A stretch of 64,000 bases of DNA from Clostridiales bacterium. Its GTDB lineage: Bacteria; Bacillota; Clostridia; Christensenellales; Borkfalkiaceae. The notes below the pieces were generated by a model, which had not been told where the DNA came from, did not search any database, and saw only the letters and a program-made list of their open reading frames with translations. Each line of letters begins with the position of its first letter. Position 1 is the first letter of the stretch. This document shows positions 27,703 to 36,689 of the stretch, piece by piece. Position numbers and translations under genes: made by a program. The stretch spans positions 1 through 64,000 of the forward strand of contig SVHW01000006.1 of NCBI GenBank assembly GCA_015055655.1, in the 5' to 3' direction.

Positions 27703-28071
27703 TTATTTAAGTTCAGCCGTAGCGCCGTTTTCCTTAAGTTTTGCAACGAGTGCTTCAGCGTCAGCCTTGGGCATAGCTTCTTTGATAACGCCCATAGCTT
27801 CAACTGCTTTCTTCGCATCAGCAAGACCAAGGCCCGTAGCTTCACGAACAACCTTGATGATTGCGATTTTGTTTGCGCCGATGTCCTTAAGAACAACGTC
27901 GAATTCCGTCTTTTCTTCTGCTGCGGGAGCTGCTTCTGCTGCGCCACCTGCTGCGGGAGCTGCTGCAACTGCTGCGCTTACGCCAAATTCTGCTTCCAAT
28001 GCTTTTACGAGTTCGTTCAATTCAAGAACGGTCATAGCTTTTACTTCTTCAATGAGTTTTTGTACATCCAT
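27703..28071 (-). CDS. rplL: 50S ribosomal protein L7/L12
   Basis: L7/L12 forms the ribosomal stalk that recruits translation factors. The N-terminal dimerisation region ([20 protein letters not shown]), the Ala/Pro-rich hinge (residues 35-50) and the C-terminal domain with [20 protein letters not shown] are all typical. The length of 122 residues is normal. GGAGG precedes the ATG. It is the last gene of the rplJL pair. Confidence 0.98.
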   Translation of the reverse strand: MDVQKLIEEVKAMTVLELNELVKALEAEFGVSAAVAAAPAAGGAAEAAPAAEEKTEFDVVLKDIGANKIAIIKVVREATGLGLADAKKAVEAMGVIKEAMPKADAEALVAKLKENGATAELK

Positions 28072-28143
28072 GATTATTTAATCCTCCGATAATTTTTTAA
28101 TTTAATGATAATAATGTGATTTTCTAATTTTTTTAACAAGCTA

Positions 28144-28647
28144 TTAGTTGCTTTCTTTTGCTTTCGCGATTTGTTCCAAAACGCCAACGAACTTGGAAAG
28201 AGAAGACTGGAAGCAGCCAAGCATCTTTGCAATGAGCGTTTCTTTGGAAGGGATTGCAGACAATTCTTTCACGCCTGCTTTATCCAAGTATTTATTTTCA
28301 ACGTACGCGCACTTGGGCACGATTTTTTCTACGAGTACGGGGTTCGCTTTCGTTTCTTTTGCGAATACCGCAGCGCCACTCGTTTCGTCTGCGCAGAATA
28401 CGGTTGCCGTCGTGCCGTTAAGGTCGTTGTCGAAATCGGTGATACCAAGTTCGTTAAACGCCTTTCTCACGAGCGTGTTCTTGTATACCTTGTATTCGCA
28501 GTTTGCTTCTTTAAACTTTCTACGAAGTTCGGTAACTTCCAACACCGTAAGCTTGTTGTAATCTGCCAATACGATGGACTTGCTTGCTTGAATTTTTGCC
28601 TTAATCTCTTCTACGATTTGTTTTTTAGCTTCTACATTTGCCGACAT
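28144..28647 (-). CDS. rplJ: 50S ribosomal protein L10
   Basis: L10 anchors L7/L12 dimers to 23S rRNA. The N-terminal half has the family block SKSIVLADYNKLTVLEVTEL and YKVYKNTLVRKAF, and the C-terminal helix that binds L12 is present. The 167 residues match the family. GGAGGT precedes the ATG. A structured leader with an attenuator lies upstream, the normal place for L10(L12)4 autoregulation. Confidence 0.97.
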   Translation of the reverse strand: MSANVEAKKQIVEEIKAKIQASKSIVLADYNKLTVLEVTELRRKFKEANCEYKVYKNTLVRKAFNELGITDFDNDLNGTTATVFCADETSGAAVFAKETKANPVLVEKIVPKCAYVENKYLDKAGVKELSAIPSKETLIAKMLGCFQSSLSKFVGVLEQIAKAKESN

Positions 28648-28817
28648 AAATTTTACCTCCTTTAAGCGTTTCCGCCTGACGATAAAAAAATTCCTTACGC
28701 CGACGCGGCATAAGGACCCAATGTTTACACAAAAAAGTATTTCCTTACAACCTCGACGAGTGGTTTCCCATCAAACCGAATACGGTGCTCGTTTTCTACG
28801 GCGTTTTATTTTTTACT
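28648..28817 (-). ncRNA. L10-type ribosomal protein leader with attenuator
   Basis: The 170-base leader between the promoter and rplJ ends in a terminator: CCTTA-GCCG against CGGC-TAAGG, followed by seven T (28684-28715), ahead of the ribosome binding site. Its position and form match the Firmicute L10 leader, which binds the L10-L12 complex. I cannot verify the kink-turn without alignment. Confidence 0.65.
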
Positions 28818-28822
28818 GTCTT

Positions 28823-28851
28823 ATTATATCATCTCCGCCAAAGGCAGTCAA
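28823..28851 (-). promoter_or_regulatory. Sigma-A promoter of rplJL
   Basis: TTGACT (28846-28851) and TATAAT (28823-28828) lie 17 bases apart on the minus strand. Confidence 0.85.
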
Positions 28852-28919
28852 TCAATTTTAACCGCCTTTGACGAAAATTTTTCTTTTTTTTGCTCTTTTA
28901 GGAGCTTTTTCCCTAAAAC

Positions 28920-29606
28920 TTACGCTTTAGGTACTACTTTGATACCAGGGCCCATCGTGGAAGCGATAACAACGCTCTTTACGTATTGCCCTTTCGCTGC
29001 TGCAGGTTTCGCCTTGATAATAGCGTCCATAAGCGCCGTGAAGTTTTCAACAAGCTTTTCTGCGCCGAAGCTCTTTTTACCGATGGGGCAGTGAATAATA
29101 GCCGTTTTATCAAGTCTATATTCTACTTTACCTGCTTTAACTTCTTTGATTGCCTTTTCAACGTCCATCGTAACCGTACCGCTCTTGGGGTTAGGCATCA
29201 AGCCTTTAGGACCAAGCACACGACCGATTCTACCTACCATACCCATCATATCGGGCGTGGTAATCATTACGTCGAAATCAAACCAGTTGTCGTTTTGAAT
29301 TTTCGCAATCATTTCTTCTGCGCCAACGTAATCTGCGCCGGCAGCTACTGCCGCGTCAGCCTTCGCACCTTTTGCGATAACCAAAACTCTCTTGGTTTTA
29401 CCCGTACCGTTGGGAAGAACGAGTACGCCACGTACTTGTTGGTCCGCTTGACGGGGGTCAACGCCGAGACGAACGTGCATTTCTACCGTTTCGTCGAATT
29501 TTGCCTTTGCCGTTTCAAGCAATACGTTCATGGCTTCCGCCGCTTCGTATTGTTTCGTTAAATCAAACGCTTTTACGCTATCTTGATATTTTTTACCGTG
29601 TTTCAT
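28920..29606 (-). CDS. rplA: 50S ribosomal protein L1
   Basis: L1 forms the mobile L1 stalk and helps release E-site tRNA. The blocks [39 protein letters not shown] and the C-terminal [15 protein letters not shown] are diagnostic. The 228 residues are normal. AAGGAGG precedes the ATG. It is 53 bases past rplK in the rpmG-secE-nusG-rplK-rplA operon. Confidence 0.98.
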   Translation of the reverse strand: MKHGKKYQDSVKAFDLTKQYEAAEAMNVLLETAKAKFDETVEMHVRLGVDPRQADQQVRGVLVLPNGTGKTKRVLVIAKGAKADAAVAAGADYVGAEEMIAKIQNDNWFDFDVMITTPDMMGMVGRIGRVLGPKGLMPNPKSGTVTMDVEKAIKEVKAGKVEYRLDKTAIIHCPIGKKSFGAEKLVENFTALMDAIIKAKPAAAKGQYVKSVVIASTMGPGIKVVPKA

Positions 29607-29659
29607 TTTTTTAATTCCTCCTTGCGGTCATAACGAGAAAACTCTCTGCCGCTATCTCC

Positions 29660-30085
29660 TTAGTCCTCGACGGTAACGCCCATACTACGAGCGGTACCTG
29701 CAATCATGCTCATTGCGCTTTCCAAGCTGGTGCAGTTCAAGTCGGGCATCTTCATCTTCGCAATTTCTTCTACTTGCGCTTTCGTAAGCTTACCAACTTT
29801 TACGCTGTTGGGTTTTGCGCTGGCCGTATCCAAACCAAGAGCTTTCTTGATAAGAACGGGAGCAGGGGGCGTCTTCAAAATGAACGTGAAAGAACGGTCT
29901 TGATAAATCGTTACTACCACGGGAATAATGAGACCGGGTTTGTCTGCCGTTTTTGCATTGAATTCCTTCGTGAATCCGGGAAGGTTGATACCGAACGGAC
30001 CAAGCGTAGAACCTACGGGAGGGGCCGGCGTCGCTTTCCCTGCGGGAAGCTGCAATTTTACGACTGCTGTAATTTTCTTAGCCAT
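29660..30085 (-). CDS. rplK: 50S ribosomal protein L11
   Basis: L11 forms part of the GTPase centre and is needed for RelA activation. The N-terminal domain ([20 protein letters not shown]) and the RNA-binding C-terminal domain ([20 protein letters not shown]) are complete at 141 residues. AGGAG precedes the ATG. PrmA, encoded elsewhere in the window, is the enzyme that methylates it. Confidence 0.98.
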   Translation of the reverse strand: MAKKITAVVKLQLPAGKATPAPPVGSTLGPFGINLPGFTKEFNAKTADKPGLIIPVVVTIYQDRSFTFILKTPPAPVLIKKALGLDTASAKPNSVKVGKLTKAQVEEIAKMKMPDLNCTSLESAMSMIAGTARSMGVTVED

Positions 30086-30213
30086 AAATATTTTCTCCTA
30101 TTGTGGTTTTGACAAAGTACCCTGAAAAATATTTGATACTTCTCCCACTTTTTAACGCGTTAATATCTTGCAAACGGCGTTTTCCGTTTGTCAAATTTGA
30201 AAAAGAGTTTCGT

Positions 30214-30780
30214 TTATTCCGCCTCTTCTTCGCTCACTTCGGGAAGGGTCGCTTCTACTTTACGAATTTGTACGTATTCCACTTCCACTTCCGTGCTTCT
30301 ACCAAACATATTGGTGACGATTCTCGCTTTTTTCGACGTATCGTTGATTTCTTTAATCGTACCGATAAAGCCCGTCAAAGGCCCGTCTTCTACGCTTACC
30401 GTATCGCCTATCGCAAACGCGCCAACAGGCGTATCGGGCACTTCCAATTTCATCTTGCGGATTTCTTCGTCGCTCATAGGTTTCGGTCTGCCTTGAGGGC
30501 CGCAAAAACCCGTTACGCCACGCGTACTGGTGACGTAATACCAAATTTGGTTGGTGTAAATCATTTTAATGAAGACGTAGCAAGGCAAAAGTTTTCTTTC
30601 AACGATTTTGCGCTTGCCGTTTTTCTCTTCAATCACCTGTTCCATAGGGATTTTCAAATCGACGATATATTCGCCCAAGTTGTTGTTTTCAATCAACTTT
30701 TCCAGGCTGTCTTTTACCATCGCTTCGTATCCGGAATAGGTGTGCAAAATATACCATTTCGGCTCTTCGTTCATAGGCAT
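30214..30780 (-). CDS. nusG: Transcription antitermination factor NusG
   Basis: NusG binds RNA polymerase and links it to ribosomes or Rho. The NGN domain begins with KWYILHTYSGYE and the C-terminal KOW domain contains VSVEDGPLTGFIGTIKEIN. The 188 residues are usual. AAGGAG precedes the ATG. The 128 bases between nusG and rplK contain an AAACGG/CCGTTT inverted repeat, perhaps part of an internal regulatory site. Confidence 0.97.
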   Translation of the reverse strand: MPMNEEPKWYILHTYSGYEAMVKDSLEKLIENNNLGEYIVDLKIPMEQVIEEKNGKRKIVERKLLPCYVFIKMIYTNQIWYYVTSTRGVTGFCGPQGRPKPMSDEEIRKMKLEVPDTPVGAFAIGDTVSVEDGPLTGFIGTIKEINDTSKKARIVTNMFGRSTEVEVEYVQIRKVEATLPEVSEEEAE

Positions 30781-30797
30781 AATGCTTATCTCCTTGA

Positions 30798-31019
30798 TTA
30801 AAGCTTGCCAAGCAGCCAGCTAAAAAGGCTGTCCACGCCCGTTACCACAACTAAAAACGCAAGGACAATCGTAAGTACGACGCCCGTCGTTTTCAATACG
30901 GTGGTAAATTTGGGCCAAGAAACCCTTTTCAATTCGGAAAAGGTTTCCTTGAACTTAGCACCTACGCGACGAAACCAATTCGGTTTCTTGTTTTTCGATT
31001 TTGTTGCGTTGTTTGCCAT
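30798..31019 (-). CDS. secE: Preprotein translocase subunit SecE
   Basis: This 73-residue single-pass SecE has the amphipathic helix and conserved FSELKRVSWPKF motif followed by one membrane segment. SecE clamps SecY. It sits between rpmG and nusG, the invariant bacterial order. A GGAG site precedes the ATG by 8 bases. Confidence 0.96.
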   Translation of the reverse strand: MANNATKSKNKKPNWFRRVGAKFKETFSELKRVSWPKFTTVLKTTGVVLTIVLAFLVVVTGVDSLFSWLLGKL

Positions 31020-31080
31020 CGCTTTTCTCCATACGCGCGCTCATTATATATTATATACCTACGCACGCGCTACGCAATAA

Positions 31081-31245
31081 TTATTTAGATTCTTTGTGTT
31101 CCGTATGCTTCTTGCAGAACGGGCAGTACTTGGAAAGAACGAGTCTATCAGGGTCGTTCTTTTTGTTCTTGATGCTGTCATAGTTTCTATGCTTGCATTC
31201 GGTACATTCAAACGTAATTTTGGCTCTTGCCGTTTTGGTTGCCAT
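31081..31245 (-). CDS. rpmG: 50S ribosomal protein L33
   Basis: This short gene encodes 54 residues beginning [17 protein letters not shown] and ending HTEHKESK. Two CxxC pairs (CTEC and CPFC) mark the zinc-binding form of L33. GGAG lies 9 bases before the ATG. It is the first gene of the rpmG-secE-nusG-rplK-rplA operon, the usual arrangement. Confidence 0.95.
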   Translation of the reverse strand: MATKTARAKITFECTECKHRNYDSIKNKKNDPDRLVLSKYCPFCKKHTEHKESK

Positions 31246-31296
31246 AGTAAAACTCCATACAAAAAAATTACACCCTATTTTCAGGCGCGTATATAG

Positions 31297-31325
31297 AGTT
31301 TATCATACTTTCCACCCCTTGTCAA
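31297..31325 (-). promoter_or_regulatory. Sigma-A promoter of the rpmG operon
   Basis: TTGACA (31320-31325) and TAAACT (31297-31302) lie 17 bases apart on the minus strand. Confidence 0.7.
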
Positions 31326-31391
31326 TCTTTTTTGAAAGCTTTTCGAAAAAATTTTTTCCTTTTTTTTATTTTTTCTTCCCCTCTCTTTGAT

Positions 31392-31426
31392 AAAAAAGCG
31401 CCCCTTGCTTTTTCAAGCAAAGGGCT
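31392..31426 (-). terminator. Terminator of the collagen-like lipoprotein gene
   Basis: A long stem, GCCCTTTGCTT against AAGCAAGGGGC, is followed by GCTTTTTT on the minus strand. Confidence 0.85.
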
Positions 31427-31443
31427 GTCTTTTTACCTGGGTT

Positions 31444-34400
31444 TTATTGCTTAAAGAAATCAATTACTTGCTCTTTAATCGTCGTCATCCCAGCTTCGTC
31501 GGGATGTCCGCTTTGTTTGCTAACGCCGGAAAGTTCCACCACGCCTACACCATAGTGCGCGCAAACTTCCTTGTATTTTTCTACCGCCGTCGCGTCGAAA
31601 GCTGCCAATTCGTCGTTGATAATCACAACCAAACGCGTCGGGTTGACGTTCGTCTTAATTTGGTTAATCAAATAGCAGAACGCAGGGATGATATAATTCA
31701 AATCGTCGTCCGTCCAACCGCTATATTTCGGCGCGCCGATATCGTACTTGTTATCCGCGTTTGCCCAAATATCGTTCGTGCCGCCGAAGAGGAAGAAGGT
31801 ATCTACCTTATTCGTTGTAAAATATCCGTCGTCGATAAATTCTTGCAATCTCGTCGTAAACGAATTATGTTTCGCATTGCCAAGCGGCGCAGGTTGCCCA
31901 GTTACGGGCGTATAGCCCGTATTGCACATCGTCGTGCCAGAATAGCTGGCGTTGAGAAGCAGGTTGCTGTTCGTCGCAGCAAGCGTTTGCCACCACCACG
32001 TTTCCGCAACGTTATCTACGTTGGTAACGAACGCAGGGGTATTTCTATACCAAGCCGTATCCGTTATGTAAGGGATATATTCTTCAAACGTAGAATAGCT
32101 ATCGCCCAAGATAAATACGTTGCCCAAGTCCACCACGCCATCGTTGACGCCGCGCACGTTGTCGAAATACAGCGTTGCCGCCTCGTATACTACCAAATAG
32201 AAATGTCCGTCTACGTATTGTCGGATACCGACGCCGTTTGCTTCAAACGCTTCTTCACTCTTATTGATTTGCGTTTCTATAACGCTTTTAGGGATTTTCA
32301 CCGTATTCCAACCAGGCGCAAGTATTCCCGCCACGTCGTCATACAAGAACAAGTTGATATTTTTCGCCTCGGCGTTATATACGTCCAATGCCAAATAATC
32401 GAACGCCAACAATTCTTCTTTCGTAATCTCCGCCGTATCCGCGTGACGCAAACTTAACGTGATATAGTTGTTTGCATTTGCCACCACCTTATAAGACGTT
32501 GTGCCTTCCTTACAAGTCGTAGTATCTACCGACGCCGTGCCGCTCGTGCCGATGTACCAGCCAATTTGATGGCCTTCAGGGAAAACACCGCAGTTGTTCA
32601 AAAGATAGGACGAATACGCTTCACCTACGTTGCCGTTAGGCACTTCCGCTTTCGAATCGATAATCCCCGTCATTGCGCCGAAGATAACCGTTCTGCCACC
32701 TTCCGCAATTTGGAAATACGTTTCGCCCGTTGCGTAATCGTACGCTGTAGAGCTTTTCGTCGTTTGCATTAAAATATCCCACGTGGACACTCTCACCGTA
32801 TTCGCGCCTTGCGTCAACGTCGCAAACGGCTGATTCATCAGGAGCAAACTCGTGCCCTCTTCTTCCGCGTACACGTTGAGTTCAATATAACGATAGGTGC
32901 GGAAATCCTCTTCCGTCAACGGTTTTCCTTCTTTTGTCAGCGTAATATATACCGCCGACCAGTTGTTCGTCGTAGAAACCGCCACGCCGCTTGTGGGAGC
33001 GCTCACCTTTTCCACCGTTACGCCGTCGCCGCCTTTCACCGTGTTGGCGTACGCGCCCGTAAACAAGGTGTTGCCCGTCGTATCCCAACCAATCAACGGA
33101 GAACCGTATTCTTGGCCGCAAACGTCACAGATAGGGCCGTTGTCTTTCGTCGCCTCGCCGCCCGTATGAATACCCGTCGGGTTGCCGTATTCAAACGTTT
33201 CTTCACCCTTTTCACCGCATTCGCAAGCGTAGTAATACGTTGCAGGATTTATGCACGTCGCGTCGGTTGCTTTATACATATCCTCTGCGTTTTGCTGCGT
33301 GAATTGATGTTCTTTTACTTCCATTTTCCAATCAAATTCCCCACAATCCGCGCAAATACGATAATAGATTTTTGCGCCGCAGTTATTATCGTCCGTAACG
33401 CACGCCCAATCGCCAAACGTATGCGCGTGTTCTTCGCTGTCGGGTACGGCTATCGTTTCCGTCGTTCCGTCCGTATAATGCACGACAAAATTGCCGTCCT
33501 CATCAAGTTCTATATAATCGATGCCAACGCCGGTATCGCCCTTGTCGCCTTTATCGCCTTGGTCGCCCTTGTCACCTTGGTCGCCTTTTTCGCCTTTCAA
33601 CCAGTTAAGGAAATCTTCTTCGCTTCCCTCGTTGCCTGCTTCCAACCAAATTTCATAGGCGGATTTGCCGTCTTCGCCGTTAACGCCGGGCGTACCTTGT
33701 TCACCTTGGTCACCCTTATCGCCTTTATCGCCTTGGTCGCCCTTGTCACCTTGGTCGCCTTTTTCACCTTTCAGCCAGTTGAGGAAATCTTCTTCGCTTC
33801 CCTCGTTACCTGCTTCCAACCAAATTTCATAGGCGGATTTGCCGTCTTCACCGTCTGCGCCAGGTGCGCCGTCTGCGCCAGGCGTACCTTGTTCACCTTG
33901 GTCGCCCTTATCGCCTTTATCGCCTTGGTCACCCTTGTCGCCTTTATCGCCTTTTTCACCTTTCAACCAGTTGAGGAAATCTTCTTCGCTTCCCTCGTTG
34001 CCTGCTTCCAGCCAAATTTCATAGGCAGATTTGCCGTCTTCACCGTTAACGCCAGGTGCGCCTTGTTCACCTTGGTCACCCTTGTCGCCCTTATCGCCTT
34101 GGTCACCTTTATCGCCTTTTTCACCTTTCAGCCAGTTGAGGAAGTCTTCTTCGCTACCCTCGTTACCTGCTTCCAGCCAAATTTCATAGGCGGATTTGCC
34201 GTCTTCACCGTTAACGCCAGGCGCGCCGTCTGCGCCAGGAGCGCCTTGTTCACCTTGGTCACCCTTATCGCCTTTATCGCCTTGGTCACCCTTGTCACCT
34301 TGGTCGCCTTTTTCGCCTTTCAGCCAGTTGAGGAAGTCTTCTTCGCTTCCCTCGTTGCCTGCTTCCAACCAAATTTCATAGGCGGATTTGCCGTCTTCGC

Positions 34401-35250
34401 CGTCTGCGCCAGGCGCGCCGTCCTCGCCAGGCGTACCAGGTTCACCTTGGTCACCCTTGTCGCCTTTATCGCCTTGGTCACCCTTGTCACCTTGGTCGCC
34501 TTTTTCGCCTTTCAACCAAGCAAGGAAGTCTTCTTCGCTTCCCTCGTTGCCTGCTTCCAGCCAAATTTCATAGGCAGACTTGCCGTCTTCACCGTTAACA
34601 CCAGGCGCGCCGTCTGCACCAGGCGTACCTTGTTCACCTTGGTCGCCCTTGTCGCCTTTATCACCTTTATCGCCCTTGTCGCCTTGGTCGCCTTTTTCGC
34701 CTTTCAACCAAGCAAGGAAGTCTTCTTCGCTCCCTTCGTTTCCTGCTTCCAGCCAAATTTCATAGGCAGACTTGCCGTCTTCGCCGTTAACGCCAGGCGC
34801 GCCGTCTGCACCAGGCGTACCTTGTTCACCTTGGTCACCTTTATCGCCCTTGTCGCCTTGGTCGCCTTTTTCGCCTTTCAGCCAAGCAAGGAAATCTTCT
34901 TCGCTTCCCTCGTTGCCTGCTTCCAACCAAATTTCATAGGCGGATTTGCCGTCTACGCCGTCTACGCCGTTTACGCCGTCGTCGCCGTCTTGTCCGTCTT
35001 CCCCAGGGTCACCCTTGTCGCCTTTGTCGCCTTTATCACCCTTGTCTCCTTTTTCGCCTTTTACGCTATCCAACCAAGCCTCGTAAGAAAGGGGTTTTTC
35101 CCCTGCCGCTTCCGCGTAAACCACGTATTCGGCATACACTTTCTCCATTTCCGTTTGTTGGCTAGATTTTTCGCCGCCGCACGCCGTTAAGCCGAGCGTT
35201 GACATCGAAACGCAAAGCGCTGCTAAACCAAAAAGCCATTTCTTATTCAT
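31444..35250 (-). CDS. Giant collagen-like lipoprotein with C-terminal SGNH esterase domain
   Basis: The 1268 residues begin with a lipoprotein signal (LGLTAC). Residues 60-585 are Gly-X-Y collagen-like triplets (GDK, GDQ, GEQ) interrupted eight times by a nearly identical block starting GKSAYEIWLEAGNEGSEEDF, plus one divergent block near the N-terminus. Residues about 605-710 have paired CxxC motifs around HTFGDW. Two beta-sandwich domains resembling carbohydrate-binding modules follow. The last 230 residues form an SGNH/GDSL hydrolase: GDSYS (near 1050), GGTNDIW (near 1155) and the His-Asp-like block SGHPDEAG (near 1248). The likely role is a surface-displayed deacetylase or esterase on a long stalk. 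An AGGTGG site precedes the ATG; it has its own promoter and terminator. Confidence 0.88.
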   Translation of the reverse strand: MNKKWLFGLAALCVSMSTLGLTACGGEKSSQQTEMEKVYAEYVVYAEAAGEKPLSYEAWLDSVKGEKGDKGDKGDKGDKGDPGEDGQDGDDGVNGVDGVDGKSAYEIWLEAGNEGSEEDFLAWLKGEKGDQGDKGDKGDQGEQGTPGADGAPGVNGEDGKSAYEIWLEAGNEGSEEDFLAWLKGEKGDQGDKGDKGDKGDKGDQGEQGTPGADGAPGVNGEDGKSAYEIWLEAGNEGSEEDFLAWLKGEKGDQGDKGDQGDKGDKGDQGEPGTPGEDGAPGADGEDGKSAYEIWLEAGNEGSEEDFLNWLKGEKGDQGDKGDQGDKGDKGDQGEQGAPGADGAPGVNGEDGKSAYEIWLEAGNEGSEEDFLNWLKGEKGDKGDQGDKGDKGDQGEQGAPGVNGEDGKSAYEIWLEAGNEGSEEDFLNWLKGEKGDKGDKGDQGDKGDKGDQGEQGTPGADGAPGADGEDGKSAYEIWLEAGNEGSEEDFLNWLKGEKGDQGDKGDQGDKGDKGDQGEQGTPGVNGEDGKSAYEIWLEAGNEGSEEDFLNWLKGEKGDQGDKGDQGDKGDKGDTGVGIDYIELDEDGNFVVHYTDGTTETIAVPDSEEHAHTFGDWACVTDDNNCGAKIYYRICADCGEFDWKMEVKEHQFTQQNAEDMYKATDATCINPATYYYACECGEKGEETFEYGNPTGIHTGGEATKDNGPICDVCGQEYGSPLIGWDTTGNTLFTGAYANTVKGGDGVTVEKVSAPTSGVAVSTTNNWSAVYITLTKEGKPLTEEDFRTYRYIELNVYAEEEGTSLLLMNQPFATLTQGANTVRVSTWDILMQTTKSSTAYDYATGETYFQIAEGGRTVIFGAMTGIIDSKAEVPNGNVGEAYSSYLLNNCGVFPEGHQIGWYIGTSGTASVDTTTCKEGTTSYKVVANANNYITLSLRHADTAEITKEELLAFDYLALDVYNAEAKNINLFLYDDVAGILAPGWNTVKIPKSVIETQINKSEEAFEANGVGIRQYVDGHFYLVVYEAATLYFDNVRGVNDGVVDLGNVFILGDSYSTFEEYIPYITDTAWYRNTPAFVTNVDNVAETWWWQTLAATNSNLLLNASYSGTTMCNTGYTPVTGQPAPLGNAKHNSFTTRLQEFIDDGYFTTNKVDTFFLFGGTNDIWANADNKYDIGAPKYSGWTDDDLNYIIPAFCYLINQIKTNVNPTRLVVIINDELAAFDATAVEKYKEVCAHYGVGVVELSGVSKQSGHPDEAGMTTIKEQVIDFFKQ
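33530..35010 (-). repeat. Collagen-like tandem repeat array
   Basis: Eight units of about 165-200 bases, most often 192, encode the GxY triplets plus the SAYEIWLEAG block. Units differ by a few triplets gained or lost, as expected of an array that changes by recombination or slippage. Confidence 0.9.
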
Positions 35251-35281
35251 CTATCTTTCCACCTTTAACAAGTTTTCTACT

Positions 35282-35310
35282 ATTATACATTATATAATAG
35301 AAAAAATCAA
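35282..35310 (-). promoter_or_regulatory. Sigma-A promoter of the collagen-like gene
   Basis: TTGATT (35305-35310) and TATAAT (35282-35287) lie 17 bases apart on the minus strand. Confidence 0.7.
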
Positions 35311-35320
35311 CCCCATTTTG

Positions 35321-35360
35321 AAAAAAAACGAACCATCTTTACAAAGAGTAAAGATGGTTT
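35321..35360 (-). terminator. Terminator of the aminotransferase gene
   Basis: The perfect 12-bp arms AACCATCTTTAC/GTAAAGATGGTT are followed by eight T on the minus strand. Confidence 0.9.
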
Positions 35361-35374
35361 CAAATTAAAATCGT

Positions 35375-36565
35375 TTACAGTTGATAACTTTGCGCCAATT
35401 TTTTAAACAACGGCAACGCGCGTTGAATTTGTTCCGTCTGCACGCAGTAGGCGATACGCACCCACCCGGGATAGCCGAAATCGTCCCCTGCGACGAACAA
35501 CAGCTCGTATTCCTTCGCTCTTTCACAAAAGGCTTTTGCGTCCGTTTCCGCCGCTTTCATAAACAGGTAAAACGCGCCGTCGGGATAAATGCAAGTAAAA
35601 CCGTAATCGGTAAGGGCAGTATACAACAAATCTCGGTTGCGTTTGTACACGCTCAAATCCGCCGTCAACCCGTCGCAACGTGCCGCTACCCTTTGAAAGA
35701 GCGCGGGCGCGCATACAAACCCAAGCGAACGCCCTGCGCCGCACACCGCCGCATAAACGGCTTTCGCGTTTTCCATACGGGGATTGACTGCGATATAGCC
35801 AATACGTTCCCCGGGCAGAGAAAGCGATTTGGAATAAGAATAACATACGATACTATCCGCATAATAGCGCATCGGCGAAACGACCAACGTCGTTTCATCG
35901 TAGATAAGTTCTCTATACGGCTCGTCCGAAATCAAGAAAATACGTTTATCCAGTTCCTTTTCCTTATCTTGCAAAACCGCGCAAAGCATTTGTATCGTTT
36001 TTTCGTCGTAGACCACGCCCGAAGGGTTATTCGGCGTATTAATCAGCACCCCTTTCGTGCGCTTGTTGATAGCTTTTTTCAACGCGTCAAAATCGGGCAG
36101 CATCGTCTTCTCGTCGGAAGGCAATACGACGAGTTTCGCCCCTGCCCCTTCAACGAATACTTTGTATTCGGCAAAATAGGGCGCGAAGACGATAATTTCG
36201 TCCCCCTCTTCGTACAGCGCGTTCAGCGTAATCGTCAAAGACGCCGCCGCACCGCAAGTCATATATAAATCGTCGCCTGAAAGAGGCACGGAAAACCGCT
36301 TTGCATAATTTGCCGCAATCGTATCCCTCGCCTTTTTATCCCCTTGCGCGGACGTATAACCGTGGAGCGCAACGGACGGCGTTTCTTCCAACAACTTTTT
36401 AATCGTTTCGTTTACCGTATCGGGCGCAGGCACGGACGGATTGCCGATGGAAAAATCAAATACGTTTTCCGCGCCGATTTCCGCCGCACGCGTCTTTGCG
36501 TATTCGAAAATTTCTCTAATGCTCGAACGTTTACTGCCCAAGCCGTACATTTTTTCGTTAATCAT
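35375..36565 (-). CDS. Class I/II pyridoxal-phosphate aminotransferase
   Basis: This 396-residue fold-type I enzyme has the PLP-binding lysine in CYSYSKSLSLPGERIGY, NTPNNPSG for the substrate carboxylate, and SDEPYRELIY for the cofactor aspartate and tyrosine. The N-terminal FSIGNPSVPAPD is typical of aspartate-type aminotransferases in Clostridia. The amino acid specificity cannot be assigned. A GAGG site precedes the ATG. It appears monocistronic. Confidence 0.9.
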   Translation of the reverse strand: MINEKMYGLGSKRSSIREIFEYAKTRAAEIGAENVFDFSIGNPSVPAPDTVNETIKKLLEETPSVALHGYTSAQGDKKARDTIAANYAKRFSVPLSGDDLYMTCGAAASLTITLNALYEEGDEIIVFAPYFAEYKVFVEGAGAKLVVLPSDEKTMLPDFDALKKAINKRTKGVLINTPNNPSGVVYDEKTIQMLCAVLQDKEKELDKRIFLISDEPYRELIYDETTLVVSPMRYYADSIVCYSYSKSLSLPGERIGYIAVNPRMENAKAVYAAVCGAGRSLGFVCAPALFQRVAARCDGLTADLSVYKRNRDLLYTALTDYGFTCIYPDGAFYLFMKAAETDAKAFCERAKEYELLFVAGDDFGYPGWVRIAYCVQTEQIQRALPLFKKLAQSYQL

Positions 36566-36636
36566 GGTTTTTGCCTCGTTTGCAATCTCTTTTCTACCAT
36601 TATACGCATTTTTCGTTAAAAAGCAAGCAAATACGC

Positions 36637-36687
36637 AAAAAAACCGCCAAAAAGGCGGTTTTTTGTTGTGTTTTATAGATTATTCTT
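36637..36687 (-). repeat. 51-bp direct repeat, left boundary of the island (contains a terminator)
   Basis: Identical to 39212-39262 at 50 of 51 positions and in the same orientation. It carries an AACCGCC/GGCGGTT terminator hairpin on the minus strand. The right copy is the native end and terminator of degV, so this left copy looks like the duplicate made when the island arrived. Confidence 0.88.
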
Positions 36688-36689
36688 TA

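Noticed and set aside
31387..32457. 356-codon plus-strand open frame
   Set aside because: It is antisense to the SGNH domain and shows no recognisable motif.
32809..35190. 793-codon plus-strand open frame
   Set aside because: It is the antisense of the collagen-like repeats; the apparent periodicity in its protein only mirrors those repeats.
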